Positions 36,353 to 44,837 of a stretch of 64,000 nucleotides of DNA are shown piece by piece. How positions within the stretch are numbered: the first letter of the stretch is position 1; each line of letters begins with the position of its first letter. Origin of the DNA: CBDATA01 sp965202845 (GTDB lineage Bacteria; Acidobacteriota; Vicinamibacteria; Marinacidobacterales; Marinacidobacteraceae); contig OZ241856.1 in NCBI GenBank assembly GCA_965202845.1, positions 2,542,001 through 2,606,000 of the forward strand, given 5' to 3'. The position numbers and the translations under genes were made by a program. Below the pieces are notes generated by a model, which had not been told where the DNA came from, made no database searches, and saw only the letters and a list, made by a program, of their open reading frames with translations.

Positions 36353-39300
36353 TTGTCCGCCTCTTCCCCCCCTCCCCGCGTGCATGTCGGCGAAGCCTTC
36401 GCCGGCAAGGGGATCCTCCTGCTCGGCGGCACCGGCTTCCTCGGCAAGGTGTGCCTGGGGATGCTGCTCGGCTGCTTTCCCGAGCTGCGCCGCATCTACC
36501 TGATGGTGCGGGCGCCGGGAGAGGCCGAAAGCCGGGAGCGCTTCGCCGACATGATCGGCGCTTCGCCCGCCTTCCAGCCGCTGCGCGACGCCCACGGGAA
36601 GCGGCTGGACGCCCTGCTCGCAGACAAGGTGGTGGTTCTGGGCGGGGACATCACCCGGGACAACCTGGGCTACCCGGAAGAGCGGGCGGCGGAGATCGCG
36701 GCGGACATCGACCTCATCCTGAACTCGTCGGGCCGGGTGACCTTCAACCCCCCGCTGGAGGCGGCGCTCGCCACCAACGTCCACGGCACCCGCAACGTCC
36801 TGGCCTTCGCCCGGCGGATGGCGCGCCCGGCGCTGATCCACACCAGCACCTGCTTCGTCGCCGGGAACCGCGCCGGCGAAATCCGCGAGGACGAGCCGCT
36901 GATCGGCTACTTCCCCCGCCGCGACCGGGAAGACCAGGAATTCCGGGTCGACCTGGAGATCCTCGACTGCGAGCGGCTGGCGGCCCGGGTCCGGGACGAA
37001 GCGCAGGACAAGTCCCGGCACGACGCCTTCGTGGAGGCGGCCCGAAACCGGTTCCGCGAGGAGGGTCGCGACCCGAGCGACGCCGAAGCCCTGGCGGTGG
37101 CGATCTCCACCGAAAGGAAGGAGTGGATCCGCCGCCGGCTGCGCGACCTGGGCGTCGAGAAGGCGCAGGGCTGGGGCTGGCCCAACATCTACACCTACAC
37201 CAAGAGCCTGGGCGACCAGCTGGTGGCGGGCGCCGAAGGCGTCATCCGGGCCATCGTCCGCCCGGCCATCGTGGAGAGCGCCCTGAGCTTCCCCCACCCC
37301 GGCTGGAACGAGGGCTTCACCACCAGCGCGCCGCTGGTGCGCATGGCGCTGCGGGGCCAGAACGTGATCCCGGTGAACCCGGACGTGGTTCTCGACGTGG
37401 TGCCGGTGGACATGGTGGCGTCGGCGACCCTGGCGGTCGGCGCCGAGGCGCTGGTCGGCGAGCCGCGGATGGTCTACCAGGTGTCCGGCGGCGACCGGAA
37501 CCCGGCGCGGGTGGGGCGCATCGTGGACCTGGTGGGCCTCTACAAGCGGCAGCATTTCCAGAAGCGGACCACCGGCATCAAGGCGTGGAACGAAATCCTC
37601 GCCCGGATGGAGACCCGGGGGGTTCCGGCGGAGACCTTCGAGAAGCGCACGCTCGAATGGATCCGCAAGACGACGTCCGGGCTGAGCGCCGTCCTCGAGG
37701 AGGCGACCGACAAGCCGCTGGGCCCGCTGGAGGGCGTGGTCCGCGACCTCCGCCGCCGGGTCGGCGACCTGGACCGCTTCGTGGGAGAGAGCGAGCGGCA
37801 CTACCACACCTTCAAGCCCTTCATCGCCGGCGAGCGCTTCATCTTCCGGGCCGACAACACCCACGACCTCTTCTCCCGCCTCGAGGGGCACCAGGGGAAG
37901 CTCCACTTCGCCCCGCAGGAGCTGGACTGGTACGACTACTGGCTCCACGTCCACCTCCCCGGCCTCGAGCGCTGGGTCTTTCCGGCGCTGGAGGAGCAGG
38001 ACCGGGCGCGCCCGCGGCGGGTGTATGCCTACAAGTCGCTGATCGAGCTGTTCGACGCCTGCACCCGCAACCACGCCGGGCGGGTCGCCATGCGGATCAC
38101 CCGGAACGGCCGGGAGGAGCGCTACACCTACGCCGACTTCCGCGAATGCGCGCTCCGGGGCGCCGCCTTCCTCGTCGAACAGGGCCTGGGCCCCGGCGAC
38201 CACGTCGCGCTGATGGGGGACAACGCCCCGGAGTGGGGGATGGCCTGGTTTTCGATCCAGCGCATCGGGGCGGTGGCGATTCCGCTGGAGCGCGACCTGC
38301 GCCCCAAGGATGTTGCGACCCTGCTCGCCGCCGGGGACGCGAAGGCCCTGCTGGTCGGGGACGCACTCGCCGAAACCCTGGGCGACGCCGACCTGCCGGT
38401 CCCGGCGCACCCCCTCTCCCGGATGTTCGCGGTCGGCGACGAACAGGAGGAGGCGGACCGGATCGCCCGGCTCCCGGCGCCGACGAAGGGCGGCGCGATC
38501 GCCTCCATCCTCTTCACTTCGGGCACGACCGGCGCCCCCAAGGGGGTGATGCTCTCCCACCGGAACTTCACCAGCCTGGTGGCGCGGCTGCTCTCGGTGT
38601 ACGACATCAATGAGGAGGACGGGGCGCTGAGCGTGCTGCCCCTGCACCACGCGTTCGAGTGCACCACCGGCTTCCTGCTGCCGCTTTCGCGCGGGGCGCA
38701 GATCGCCTACCTCGAGGAGCTCTCCCCCGAATCCCTGAGCCGCGAGCTGAAAAAGGGCCACACCACCTGCATGGTGGGAGTGCCGGCGCTCTGGGACCTG
38801 CTCCGGCGACGGATTCTGGCGCCGTTCGCCGACCGCTCCTCCCGGGCCGAGGACCTGGTCGTCGCGCTCATCGACGCCCTCCACCTGCTGCGCGACGACA
38901 CCGGGGTGAACCTGGGGCCGGCGGTGTTCCACCCGGTCCACGCCGCCTTCGGGGGCCGGCTCCGCTATCTCATCAGCGGGGCGTCGGCGATTTCCGAATC
39001 CACCTGGAAGACCTTCCGCGGCCTGGGCTTCCACATGGCGCAGGGGTACGGCCTCACCGAGGCGGCGCCGGTCCTCACCGTGACATCCCCCACCGGCAGG
39101 ACGCCGATCGGAAGCGCCGGAAAGCCGCTGCCGGGGATCGCCCTCCGCATCCTGGAGCCGGACGCCTCCGGTGTCGGCGAGATCCTGGCCCGGGGGCCCA
39201 ACATCATGGCCGGCTACTACAAGAACCCGGAGGCCACCGCCGAGGCGCTGACCCCCGAAGGATGGCTCCGAACCGGCGATCTGGGGCGTCTGGACGACGA

Positions 39301-40666
39301 GGGGAACCTGTACCTGGTCGGCCGCCGCAAGGAGGTCATCGTGGACAGCGGCGGCAAGAACATCTATCCGGAGGAGATCGAGGACATCCACGCCGCCCCG
39401 GAGCTCATCCGGGAGATGGCGGTGGTCGGGCTGCCGGACGGAACCGCGGAGCAGGTGGCGGCGGTGGTGGTTTCCCGTGAAACGTCCGCCGAGGCGCGCG
39501 CCGCGATCGAGGCCCATTTCCGCAAGGTCGGGAGCACGCTGCCGATGCACAAGCGGGTCAAGACGCTGGAATTCCGCGAGGAGCCGCTCCCGCGCACCGC
39601 GACCCGCAAGGTGCGCCGGAACGAGCTGGTGCGCTGGCTCGCCTCCCGGCGGCGCGAAGCGGCGCGCCAGCGGGACGGGGAGGCGGCGTCCGACGACCGG
39701 CTGCTCCGGCTGGTGGCGCGGGTCGCCGAACGCCCGGTCGCCTCGGTGCGCATGGACTCCTCGTTCGCCGAGCTCGGCTTCGACAGCCTGATGGTCAACG
39801 AGCTCGCCACCGCGCTGGAAGCCGAGTTCGGCCAGTCGGTCTCCCCCGAAGCCCTCGCCAACATGGCGACGATCGCCGAACTGCCGCCGGGACTGCGGAA
39901 ACCCTCCGATCCGGCGCCCGCCAGGCGCCGCCGCAAGAAGGCGGAGAAGGAGGAGATCGCGGTCCCGCCGGTCATCCAGCAGCTGGGGAAGGCCGGCCTG
40001 GGGCAGGCGCAGTGCTGGCTCTACGAGCATCTGCTGGACACCACGATCACCGGCCGCGCCCACATCCCGACCCACACCCACTTCATCGTGGTGGCCAACC
40101 ACGGCTCCCACCTGGACACCGGGCTGATCCGCCGCGCCCTGGGCGACGCCGCCTCCAACCTGGTGACCCTGGCGGCGGCGGACTACTTCTTCGACAACCG
40201 GATCAAGCGGACCTTCTTCACCAACTTCACCAGTCTGGCGCCGATGGAGCGCCGCGGGTCGCTCCGCGATTCGCTGGACGCCGCCGCCGGCCATCTCGAA
40301 ACCGGCCACAGCATCCTCATCTTTCCCGAAGGCACCCGCTCGCGCAGCGGCCGGATGGCGCCCTTCCGGCGCGGCTTCGCCCACCTGGCGCTCCGCTGCG
40401 GCGTCGGGGTGCTGCCGGTGCGCCTGGACGCCTGGCGGGCGTTCCCGCCGGGCGCGGTCACGCTCCAGGACCGCAAGGTCTCGGCGCGCATCGGCCCGTT
40501 CCTCTCGTTCCCCATGCTCGAGGATCTCGCCGGGGAATCCCCCGGCTCCGCCGCCGAACACCGGGTCGCCCGGCTGGCGCAGACGGTGGTGGAGCGGCTG
40601 GGAAGCAACGAACCGATCCGGCTCGACGCGGAGATCGCCCGATTGAAGGAAGCGGCGGCGGAATGA
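36353..40666 (+). CDS. Four-domain acyl reductase / acyl-AMP ligase / ACP / PlsC acyltransferase (ElbD-like)
   Basis: 1437 aa. Residues about 20-400 form an NAD(P)-dependent fatty acyl reductase of the male-sterility type: GGTGFLGKV (about 25), HTSTCFVAGNR and active-site YTYTKSLGD (about 280). Residues about 555-1080 are an acyl-AMP ligase with LFTSGTTGAPKGVMLSH (about 722), GYGLTEAAPV and GWLRTGDLGRLD (about 970). An acyl carrier domain has LGFDSLMVNE with the phosphopantetheine Ser near 1144. The C-terminal domain is a PlsC acyltransferase with NHGSHLDTGL (about 1249) and FPEGTRSRSG (about 1324). This order matches what I recall of the myxobacterial ether-lipid enzyme ElbD. A plausible job is acyl activation, reduction to fatty alcohol and acylation of a glycerolipid. 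Start is TTG 36353 or GTG 36380. It overlaps the next gene by 4 nt. Confidence 0.9.
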   Translation: MSASSPPPRVHVGEAFAGKGILLLGGTGFLGKVCLGMLLGCFPELRRIYLMVRAPGEAESRERFADMIGASPAFQPLRDAHGKRLDALLADKVVVLGGDITRDNLGYPEERAAEIAADIDLILNSSGRVTFNPPLEAALATNVHGTRNVLAFARRMARPALIHTSTCFVAGNRAGEIREDEPLIGYFPRRDREDQEFRVDLEILDCERLAARVRDEAQDKSRHDAFVEAARNRFREEGRDPSDAEALAVAISTERKEWIRRRLRDLGVEKAQGWGWPNIYTYTKSLGDQLVAGAEGVIRAIVRPAIVESALSFPHPGWNEGFTTSAPLVRMALRGQNVIPVNPDVVLDVVPVDMVASATLAVGAEALVGEPRMVYQVSGGDRNPARVGRIVDLVGLYKRQHFQKRTTGIKAWNEILARMETRGVPAETFEKRTLEWIRKTTSGLSAVLEEATDKPLGPLEGVVRDLRRRVGDLDRFVGESERHYHTFKPFIAGERFIFRADNTHDLFSRLEGHQGKLHFAPQELDWYDYWLHVHLPGLERWVFPALEEQDRARPRRVYAYKSLIELFDACTRNHAGRVAMRITRNGREERYTYADFRECALRGAAFLVEQGLGPGDHVALMGDNAPEWGMAWFSIQRIGAVAIPLERDLRPKDVATLLAAGDAKALLVGDALAETLGDADLPVPAHPLSRMFAVGDEQEEADRIARLPAPTKGGAIASILFTSGTTGAPKGVMLSHRNFTSLVARLLSVYDINEEDGALSVLPLHHAFECTTGFLLPLSRGAQIAYLEELSPESLSRELKKGHTTCMVGVPALWDLLRRRILAPFADRSSRAEDLVVALIDALHLLRDDTGVNLGPAVFHPVHAAFGGRLRYLISGASAISESTWKTFRGLGFHMAQGYGLTEAAPVLTVTSPTGRTPIGSAGKPLPGIALRILEPDASGVGEILARGPNIMAGYYKNPEATAEALTPEGWLRTGDLGRLDDEGNLYLVGRRKEVIVDSGGKNIYPEEIEDIHAAPELIREMAVVGLPDGTAEQVAAVVVSRETSAEARAAIEAHFRKVGSTLPMHKRVKTLEFREEPLPRTATRKVRRNELVRWLASRRREAARQRDGEAASDDRLLRLVARVAERPVASVRMDSSFAELGFDSLMVNELATALEAEFGQSVSPEALANMATIAELPPGLRKPSDPAPARRRRKKAEKEEIAVPPVIQQLGKAGLGQAQCWLYEHLLDTTITGRAHIPTHTHFIVVANHGSHLDTGLIRRALGDAASNLVTLAAADYFFDNRIKRTFFTNFTSLAPMERRGSLRDSLDAAAGHLETGHSILIFPEGTRSRSGRMAPFRRGFAHLALRCGVGVLPVRLDAWRAFPPGAVTLQDRKVSARIGPFLSFPMLEDLAGESPGSAAEHRVARLAQTVVERLGSNEPIRLDAEIARLKEAAAE
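39469..39484. promoter_or_regulatory. Second parS-like site, inside the acyl ligase coding region
   Basis: GGTTTCCCGTGAAACG. The 14-bp core GTTTCCCGTGAAAC is the exact reverse complement of the core of the rsmG parS site at 20181-20196. It is one base from the consensus core and lies 19.3 kb to the right of the first site. Secondary parS sites within genes near oriC are common. Confidence 0.75.
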
Positions 40667-41640
40667 GTCCGCCGGTTCTGGTGACCGGGGCCACCGGGTT
40701 CCTGGGCGGACATCTGCTCGCCGAACTCGAGGGCGGCCCCCCGGTCCGGGTTCTGACCCGGAATCCGGCGCCCGAGCTGGAGAAGCGGGGCTTCCAGGTG
40801 GTAGTCGGGGACGTCCTCGAGCCGGAGGCGCTCCGGGAGGCGGCAGCCGGGGTTTCGGGGGTGTACCACCTGGCCGGCCGGGTCTCCCGGGACCCGGACG
40901 CCGGCCCCGAGCTGGACCGGGTGCACGTGGAGGGCTCCCGCAATCTGGCGGCGGCGGTTCGCGCCGCCGGAGTTCGTCGGGTGGCGCTGGTCTCCACCAG
41001 CGGAACCCTTGCGGTCTCCAGGGATCCGGAGCCGGACCGGGATGAAACGGCGCGCGTCCCGCTGGAGCTCATCGGCCGCTGGCCCTACTACCGCAGCAAA
41101 TGGCTCCAGGAGCGGACGCTGCTCGCCGAAGCCAAAGACGCCTTCGAGCTGGTCCTGGTCCACCCCTCGCTGCTTCTGGGTCCCGGCGACGAGCGGCTTT
41201 CCTCGACCGGCGACGTCCTCCGCTTTCTCTCCGGGCAGGTTTCGGTGTGCCCTCCCGGCGGCCTGAACTTCGTGGACGTCCGGGACGCCGCCCGCAGCAT
41301 CGTCGCGGCGATGGAGCGGGGGCGCCCGGGGGAGCGGTATCTGCTGGGCGGCGCCAACTGGTCGTTCGAGGAGTTCTTCGCCTGCCTGGGCGAGTTGGCG
41401 GACCGCGCTCCGCCCCGGCTGCGCTTCCCCCGGAAGCTCTACACCGCCGGGGCGCTGCTGACCGAGGAGGTCTCCCGCCAGCTGGGACGGGCGCCGGCGG
41501 TGGACCGGATCAGCCGCGAGATGGGCGCCTGCTACTGGCACTTCCGCTCCGACAAGGCGGAACGGGAGCTCGGCCACCAGCCCCGGGAGGGGCGGCAGAC
41601 CCTCCACGACACGGTGCGCTGGCTACGCGGCAGGCTGTGA
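40663..41640 (+). CDS. NAD-dependent epimerase/dehydratase (extended SDR)
   Basis: 325 aa. The Rossmann fingerprint VTGATGFLGGHLLAEL is at the N-terminus, STSGTLAVS supplies the Ser/Thr of the active site and YYRSKWLQE (about residue 142) the Tyr and Lys. The rest resembles SDRs acting on sterols, flavonols or acyl-linked substrates (3-beta-HSD/dihydroflavonol type; FVDVRDAARSIVAAMERG). The ATG overlaps the multidomain gene by 4 nt (ATGA), so it works with that enzyme. It may reduce or oxidise a lipid intermediate. Its 3' end overlaps the opposing lipid kinase gene by 18 nt. Confidence 0.88.
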   Translation: MSPPVLVTGATGFLGGHLLAELEGGPPVRVLTRNPAPELEKRGFQVVVGDVLEPEALREAAAGVSGVYHLAGRVSRDPDAGPELDRVHVEGSRNLAAAVRAAGVRRVALVSTSGTLAVSRDPEPDRDETARVPLELIGRWPYYRSKWLQERTLLAEAKDAFELVLVHPSLLLGPGDERLSSTGDVLRFLSGQVSVCPPGGLNFVDVRDAARSIVAAMERGRPGERYLLGGANWSFEEFFACLGELADRAPPRLRFPRKLYTAGALLTEEVSRQLGRAPAVDRISREMGACYWHFRSDKAERELGHQPREGRQTLHDTVRWLRGRL

Positions 41641-42540
41641 ACGCAGGACCCGGATCGCTCCGGCGGCCACCCCGACCCGCAGCGTCCCGGCGGCTTCCAC
41701 CACTTCGCCGTCCATCTCGAGGAGCAGGGGGCCCTCGTCGCTTCGGATGGAGGTGCTTTCGACGCGCTGGCGCTCCAGCTCCCGGCGCTCGAAGTGGGAG
41801 CCGGACCGCAGCCGTCGCACCGCGTCCGCCCATCCCACCGGGGACATCGGTCCGATCCGGACGGCGTCCAACTTCCCGTCCCCGGCGTCGGCGTCGGGGA
41901 CCAGCGTGATGCCGCCGCCGAACCGCCCCGAGTTCAGGAAGCTGACGTTGACCAGGATGCGCGGGCGGACCGGCTGGTCGTCGAAGCCGAGAAACCAGGT
42001 CCCCGCCGCGTGTCCGAACACTTCGCGCACCGCGTTCACCGCGTAGGACGCCCGTCCCAGTCCCCGCGCGTCGCGGGTCCGCAGGTTCACCGCGGCCGCC
42101 AGTCCCACCGAGAGGCTGTTCAGGAACCGGCGGGGCGGCCGGTCGTCGGAGAAGGAGGCGACTCCCAGATCGGTGGGCAGCGGCTTTGCGGAATCGAGCA
42201 GGCGGACGGCCTCCAGCGGCGCCGCCGGGACGCCGACTCCCCGGGCGAAGTCGTTTCCGGTGCCGCACGGCAGGATGCCGAGCGCGGCTGTCGCCTCTTC
42301 CCCGGCTTCCGCCAGTCCCCGGGCCGCCTCCGAGACCGTCCCGTCGCCGCCCAGCGCGAGGATCCGGCTGCGCCGTCCGCCTTCGCGCCGCGCGGTCTCG
42401 AGGGCGTCGCCCGGCCCGCCGGTCCAGTGGACGTCCACCGGCCCGACCCGCCCGACCAGCGGCTCGGCGATCCGGCGAAAGCGGTCCTTGGCCCCGCCCC
42501 GGCCGGCGGCCGGGTTGGCGATGACCAGCGGGCGGGACAT
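41623..42540 (-). CDS. Diacylglycerol kinase-family lipid kinase
   Basis: 305 aa. The catalytic-domain signatures LALGGDGTVSEAARGL (about residue 63) and LPCGTGNDFARG (about 89) are those of the DAGK_cat/YegS/LCB5 family, with NPAAGRGGAK at the start. A beta-rich C-terminal domain ends EMDGEVVEAAGTLRVGV, the usual final motif. It would phosphorylate diacylglycerol or a related lipid alcohol at the cytoplasmic face of the membrane. It is the only leftward gene among the lipid genes and converges on the epimerase with an 18-nt overlap. It is divergent from the phosphatidyltransferase gene. Confidence 0.9.
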   Translation of the reverse strand: MSRPLVIANPAAGRGGAKDRFRRIAEPLVGRVGPVDVHWTGGPGDALETARREGGRRSRILALGGDGTVSEAARGLAEAGEEATAALGILPCGTGNDFARGVGVPAAPLEAVRLLDSAKPLPTDLGVASFSDDRPPRRFLNSLSVGLAAAVNLRTRDARGLGRASYAVNAVREVFGHAAGTWFLGFDDQPVRPRILVNVSFLNSGRFGGGITLVPDADAGDGKLDAVRIGPMSPVGWADAVRRLRSGSHFERRELERQRVESTSIRSDEGPLLLEMDGEVVEAAGTLRVGVAAGAIRVLRSQPAA

Positions 42541-42619
42541 TCGGGAATCCAGGAGGGTCGGGCGCGTATGCTACGAGGCCGGTTCGCGCTCGTCGCCGGT
42601 GCGGACTTCCGTGACCACC

Positions 42620-43384
42620 ATGCCGGAATCTCCGCAACCCGCCCCCGGAGCGTTCGCGCTCGCCTTCCAGCGCCTGGGGCGGACGGTCGCCGCCGGTCTT
42701 TCGTGGATTCGGAAGACCATCGCGCTCGGAATCATACGGGCCCGGATTCCCGCCAACGTCATCACCCTCACCGGCCCGGTCGCGCTCCTGCTGGTCTTCG
42801 TTCCGATGTACGAGGGCGACCTGTGGACGGCGGGCTGGGTGGTGCTGCTGGGCGGCGCCTTCGATTCGTTCGACGGGGCGGTGGCCCGGATATCCGGTCG
42901 GGTGACCCGGTTCGGGGCGTACCTCGACTCGGTGGTGGACCGGTACGCGGACACCCTGCTCATGCTGGGGCTGCTGGTCTTCCTGCTCCGCCACCTTTCG
43001 GGGGCGCCCCGGACGCTCTACCTGACGCTGTGGGGGCTCGCCATGATCGGCACCGCGGTGACCTCCTACGCCAAGGCGCGCGCCGAGACGATGGTTCCGC
43101 AGTGCGTCGCCGGGTTCATGGAGCGCCCGGAGCGCACCACCGTGGTGTTCCTGGCGCTTTTGGCCGGAAATGTCCACATCGGCCTCTGGTTCCTCGCGTT
43201 CTTTTGCAACCTCATCGCCATCCAGCGCATCTTCTTCACCCGGGCGCTGCTGGAGGGGCGCGAGAACCTGTCGGCGTTCCGCTACTGGACCTACCGCCGG
43301 GGTTCGGCGCAACACACGATGCACTCGGTCCCCATCATCCTCACCCTGCTGTTCGGCCACTGGATATTCCCGCCTCCTGGCTGA
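42620..43384 (+). CDS. CDP-alcohol phosphatidyltransferase family protein
   Basis: 254 aa, integral membrane. The complete family motif D-G-x2-A-R-x8-G-x3-D-x3-D is present as DGAVARISGRVTRFGAYLDS followed by VVD (about residues 90-112). Several membrane helices follow (TVVFLALLAGNVHIGLWFLAFF). The enzyme would transfer a phospho-alcohol headgroup from or to a CDP-linked lipid or alcohol, as in phosphatidylglycerol-phosphate, inositol-phosphate or archaetidyl lipid synthesis. Which acceptor is used cannot be told. ATG 42620 is chosen because conserved sequence and the hydrophobic start follow it. Confidence 0.88.
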   Translation: MPESPQPAPGAFALAFQRLGRTVAAGLSWIRKTIALGIIRARIPANVITLTGPVALLLVFVPMYEGDLWTAGWVVLLGGAFDSFDGAVARISGRVTRFGAYLDSVVDRYADTLLMLGLLVFLLRHLSGAPRTLYLTLWGLAMIGTAVTSYAKARAETMVPQCVAGFMERPERTTVVFLALLAGNVHIGLWFLAFFCNLIAIQRIFFTRALLEGRENLSAFRYWTYRRGSAQHTMHSVPIILTLLFGHWIFPPPG

Positions 43385-43409
43385 TGCGCTGCTAAGCTCC
43401 CCCGCATCC

Positions 43410-43691
43410 GTGGCCAACCGATCCCGACAGACCTTCCTCAAGCGACGCAAGGAGAAGGAGCGGGTGGCGAAGCAGCGCGCCAAGGAGATGCGACGGCGCG
43501 AGCGGGCGGTGGAGAAGCTGGAGGAGGCGCGGAGCTACCAGGGGAAGGACCGGGATCTGGAGGGCATCACGCCAGGTCCGCAGGAGCCGGTCTGGAAGAG
43601 GGCCGGGGTGCTGACCGAGGAGGAGGTGGAAGCGATCGAGATCGAGGAGGCGGCCGCCGAGGAAGAGGAGGCGGAACGCGCCTCCCGGTGA
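43410..43691 (+). CDS. Small charged protein, unknown function
   Basis: 93 aa with GTG start at 43410. The first half is strongly basic (RRKEKERVAKQRAKEMRRRE), the second strongly acidic (EEEVEAIEIEEAAAEEEEAE). A helical, largely disordered protein is expected. An extended -10-like TGCTAAGCT is at 43390-43398. Similar short basic-acidic proteins occur in many GC-rich diderms near housekeeping genes. No function is known to me. Confidence 0.6.
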   Translation: MANRSRQTFLKRRKEKERVAKQRAKEMRRRERAVEKLEEARSYQGKDRDLEGITPGPQEPVWKRAGVLTEEEVEAIEIEEAAAEEEEAERASR

Positions 43692-43701
43692 GCCGCTTCT
43701 G

Positions 43702-43707
43702 TACAAT
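43702..43707 (+). promoter_or_regulatory. -10-like element upstream of tRNA-Met
   Basis: TACAAT, 15 nt before the tRNA 5' end. It lies just past the stop of the preceding gene. No clear -35. Confidence 0.4.
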
Positions 43708-43722
43708 GGCCGGTCGTTGGCT

Positions 43723-43796
43723 GGCGGGGTAGCTCAGATGGTGAGAGCGAAGGACTCATAACCCTTAGGTCGGCGGTTCAAGTCCGCCCCCCGCTA
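43723..43796 (+). tRNA. tRNA-Met (anticodon CAT)
   Basis: A 74-nt cloverleaf. The acceptor is GGCGGGG/CCCCGCT with a G1-U72 wobble, the D arm GCTC/GAGC, anticodon loop CTCATAA, and T arm GGCGG TTCAAGT CCGCC. The anticodon stem has an A31-C39 mismatch at its base. CCA is not encoded (the gene continues CCCC). There is no C1-A72 mismatch, so it is not the initiator. An Ile2 tRNA with modified CAT cannot be excluded. Confidence 0.88.
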
Positions 43797-43842
43797 CCCC
43801 CTCCCCAACCCCGGGACGGAATCCGGAGGCTTTATCCCCCCC

Positions 43843-44160
43843 ATGCAGAGGAATTTCCGAATCAAGGCGAACCGGAAGACGAAGTGTCCTTCGGTGTACG
43901 CGAATTTTTGCGAGGCCACCCACTCGCCCTTCGACATCACCCTCACCTTCTGCAACCTTTCCGAGGTGCAGCCGGAGGATGTGGTCGAAAGCGAGGACGG
44001 CGGCCCCACCGTGTTCGCCGAGCCGCACACCCGCGTCACGGTGCCGGTTCGCATGGTGCCCGCGCTGATCAAGATCCTCACCCTGCAGATGCGCGCCCTG
44101 GAAGAGGACGATGCGGTCGGGGTGGAAGAGCTGGATTCCGAAGCCGCGAGCGTCCACTGA
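43843..44160 (+). CDS. DUF3467-like protein
   Basis: 105 aa. The pattern PSVYANFCEATHSPFDITLTFCN followed by a central acidic loop and VRMVPALIKILTLQMRALEE resembles DUF3467, a small domain of unknown role (usually VYaNy..v..sp.Df.l.Fg then P..akrl...L...l..YE). Cys residues at YANFC and LTFC are extra. The ATG follows tRNA-Met by 46 nt, and a short gene follows after 10 nt. Confidence 0.7.
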   Translation: MQRNFRIKANRKTKCPSVYANFCEATHSPFDITLTFCNLSEVQPEDVVESEDGGPTVFAEPHTRVTVPVRMVPALIKILTLQMRALEEDDAVGVEELDSEAASVH

Positions 44161-44170
44161 GCCCTTTCTG

Positions 44171-44581
44171 ATGACCGAGCGCGCCCGGCGCACCGAACGG
44201 GAGGCGGCGCTGGACCGCCTCCGTCTGGCCCGGGAGGCGGAGGGCGCCCGGTCCAACTGGATGAAGCGGTTCCAGGTCGCCGCCGTCTGCCTGCCGGTCG
44301 GGGTGGGCGCCCTGCTGGGGCTGCTCCCCGTCAAGCTGCTGGCCATTCCGGCCGCGGTGTTCTGCTGGTGGCTGGACGACCGGGTCGCCTGCGGCGAGGA
44401 GCGGCTGGCGCAGCTCTACGAGGCGGTGATGGCCGGTTCGGCGGCGCCGCCGGTCATGGGCGACGAGGTCTCCGCCGCCGAAGCGCTGCCGCCGCCGTCG
44501 GGGACGCCCTTCTTCCGGGTGCCCGGCGCCAGCTTCCACATGATGATGCTGGCGCTGGCGATCCTGTTCAATCTGCTGTAG
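44171..44581 (+). CDS. Small membrane protein of unknown function
   Basis: 136 aa. A basic N-terminal helix (TERARRTEREAALDRLRLAREAE) precedes a hydrophobic hairpin (FQVAAVCLPVGVGALLGLLPVKLLAIPAAVFCWW) and a C-terminal hydrophobic end (MMMLALAILFNLL). ATG 44171 follows the DUF3467-like stop by 10 nt. The end overlaps the opposing Trm112-like gene by 14 nt. I recognise no family. Confidence 0.65.
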   Translation: MTERARRTEREAALDRLRLAREAEGARSNWMKRFQVAAVCLPVGVGALLGLLPVKLLAIPAAVFCWWLDDRVACGEERLAQLYEAVMAGSAAPPVMGDEVSAAEALPPPSGTPFFRVPGASFHMMMLALAILFNLL

Positions 44582-44816
44582 GGGCCGGCACTTCGATCCG
44601 GTCCTCCAGCAGCATGATGGGGATGCCGTCCCGAACCGGATAGAGAACCTGGCCGTCGTCCCGGACAAGCCCTTCCTGCACCTCCGCCCGCCGCCCCTCG
44701 ATCCGTCCGTCCCGGATCGCCCGGTTCACCCGCTCGAGCGTCTCCGGCGACGCCGGGCGAACGGGCTGCCGGGTCTCCGGACAGCAGAGGATGGCGAGCA
44801 GCTCGGGATGGATCAC
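44568..44816 (-). CDS. Trm112-like zinc-ribbon-type small protein (UPF0434)
   Basis: 82 aa. The conserved start HPELLAILCCPETRQPV holds the CxxP-type zinc-finger half, and GQVLYPVRDGIPIMLLEDRI is the family C-terminal motif. The second pair of cysteines is missing, as in many bacterial Trm112/YcaR proteins. The GTG start at 44816 is chosen since it immediately precedes the conserved sequence; upstream lies tRNA-Leu. In other organisms Trm112 activates methyltransferases. Confidence 0.85.
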   Translation of the reverse strand: MIHPELLAILCCPETRQPVRPASPETLERVNRAIRDGRIEGRRAEVQEGLVRDDGQVLYPVRDGIPIMLLEDRIEVPAPTAD

Positions 44817-44837
44817 GGTGCGTTTCGGAGAGGGCCC

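Noticed and set aside
34625..40561. A 1978-codon open frame on the minus strand across the lipid operon
   Set aside because: It is antisense to well-supported genes with complete domain motifs, and its product is rich in Gly, Arg, His and Val without any domain. Long antisense frames are expected at this GC content.
43723..43796. Initiator tRNA-fMet
   Set aside because: Position 1-72 is a G-U pair, not the C-A mismatch of initiators, and the anticodon stem lacks the three G-C pairs.
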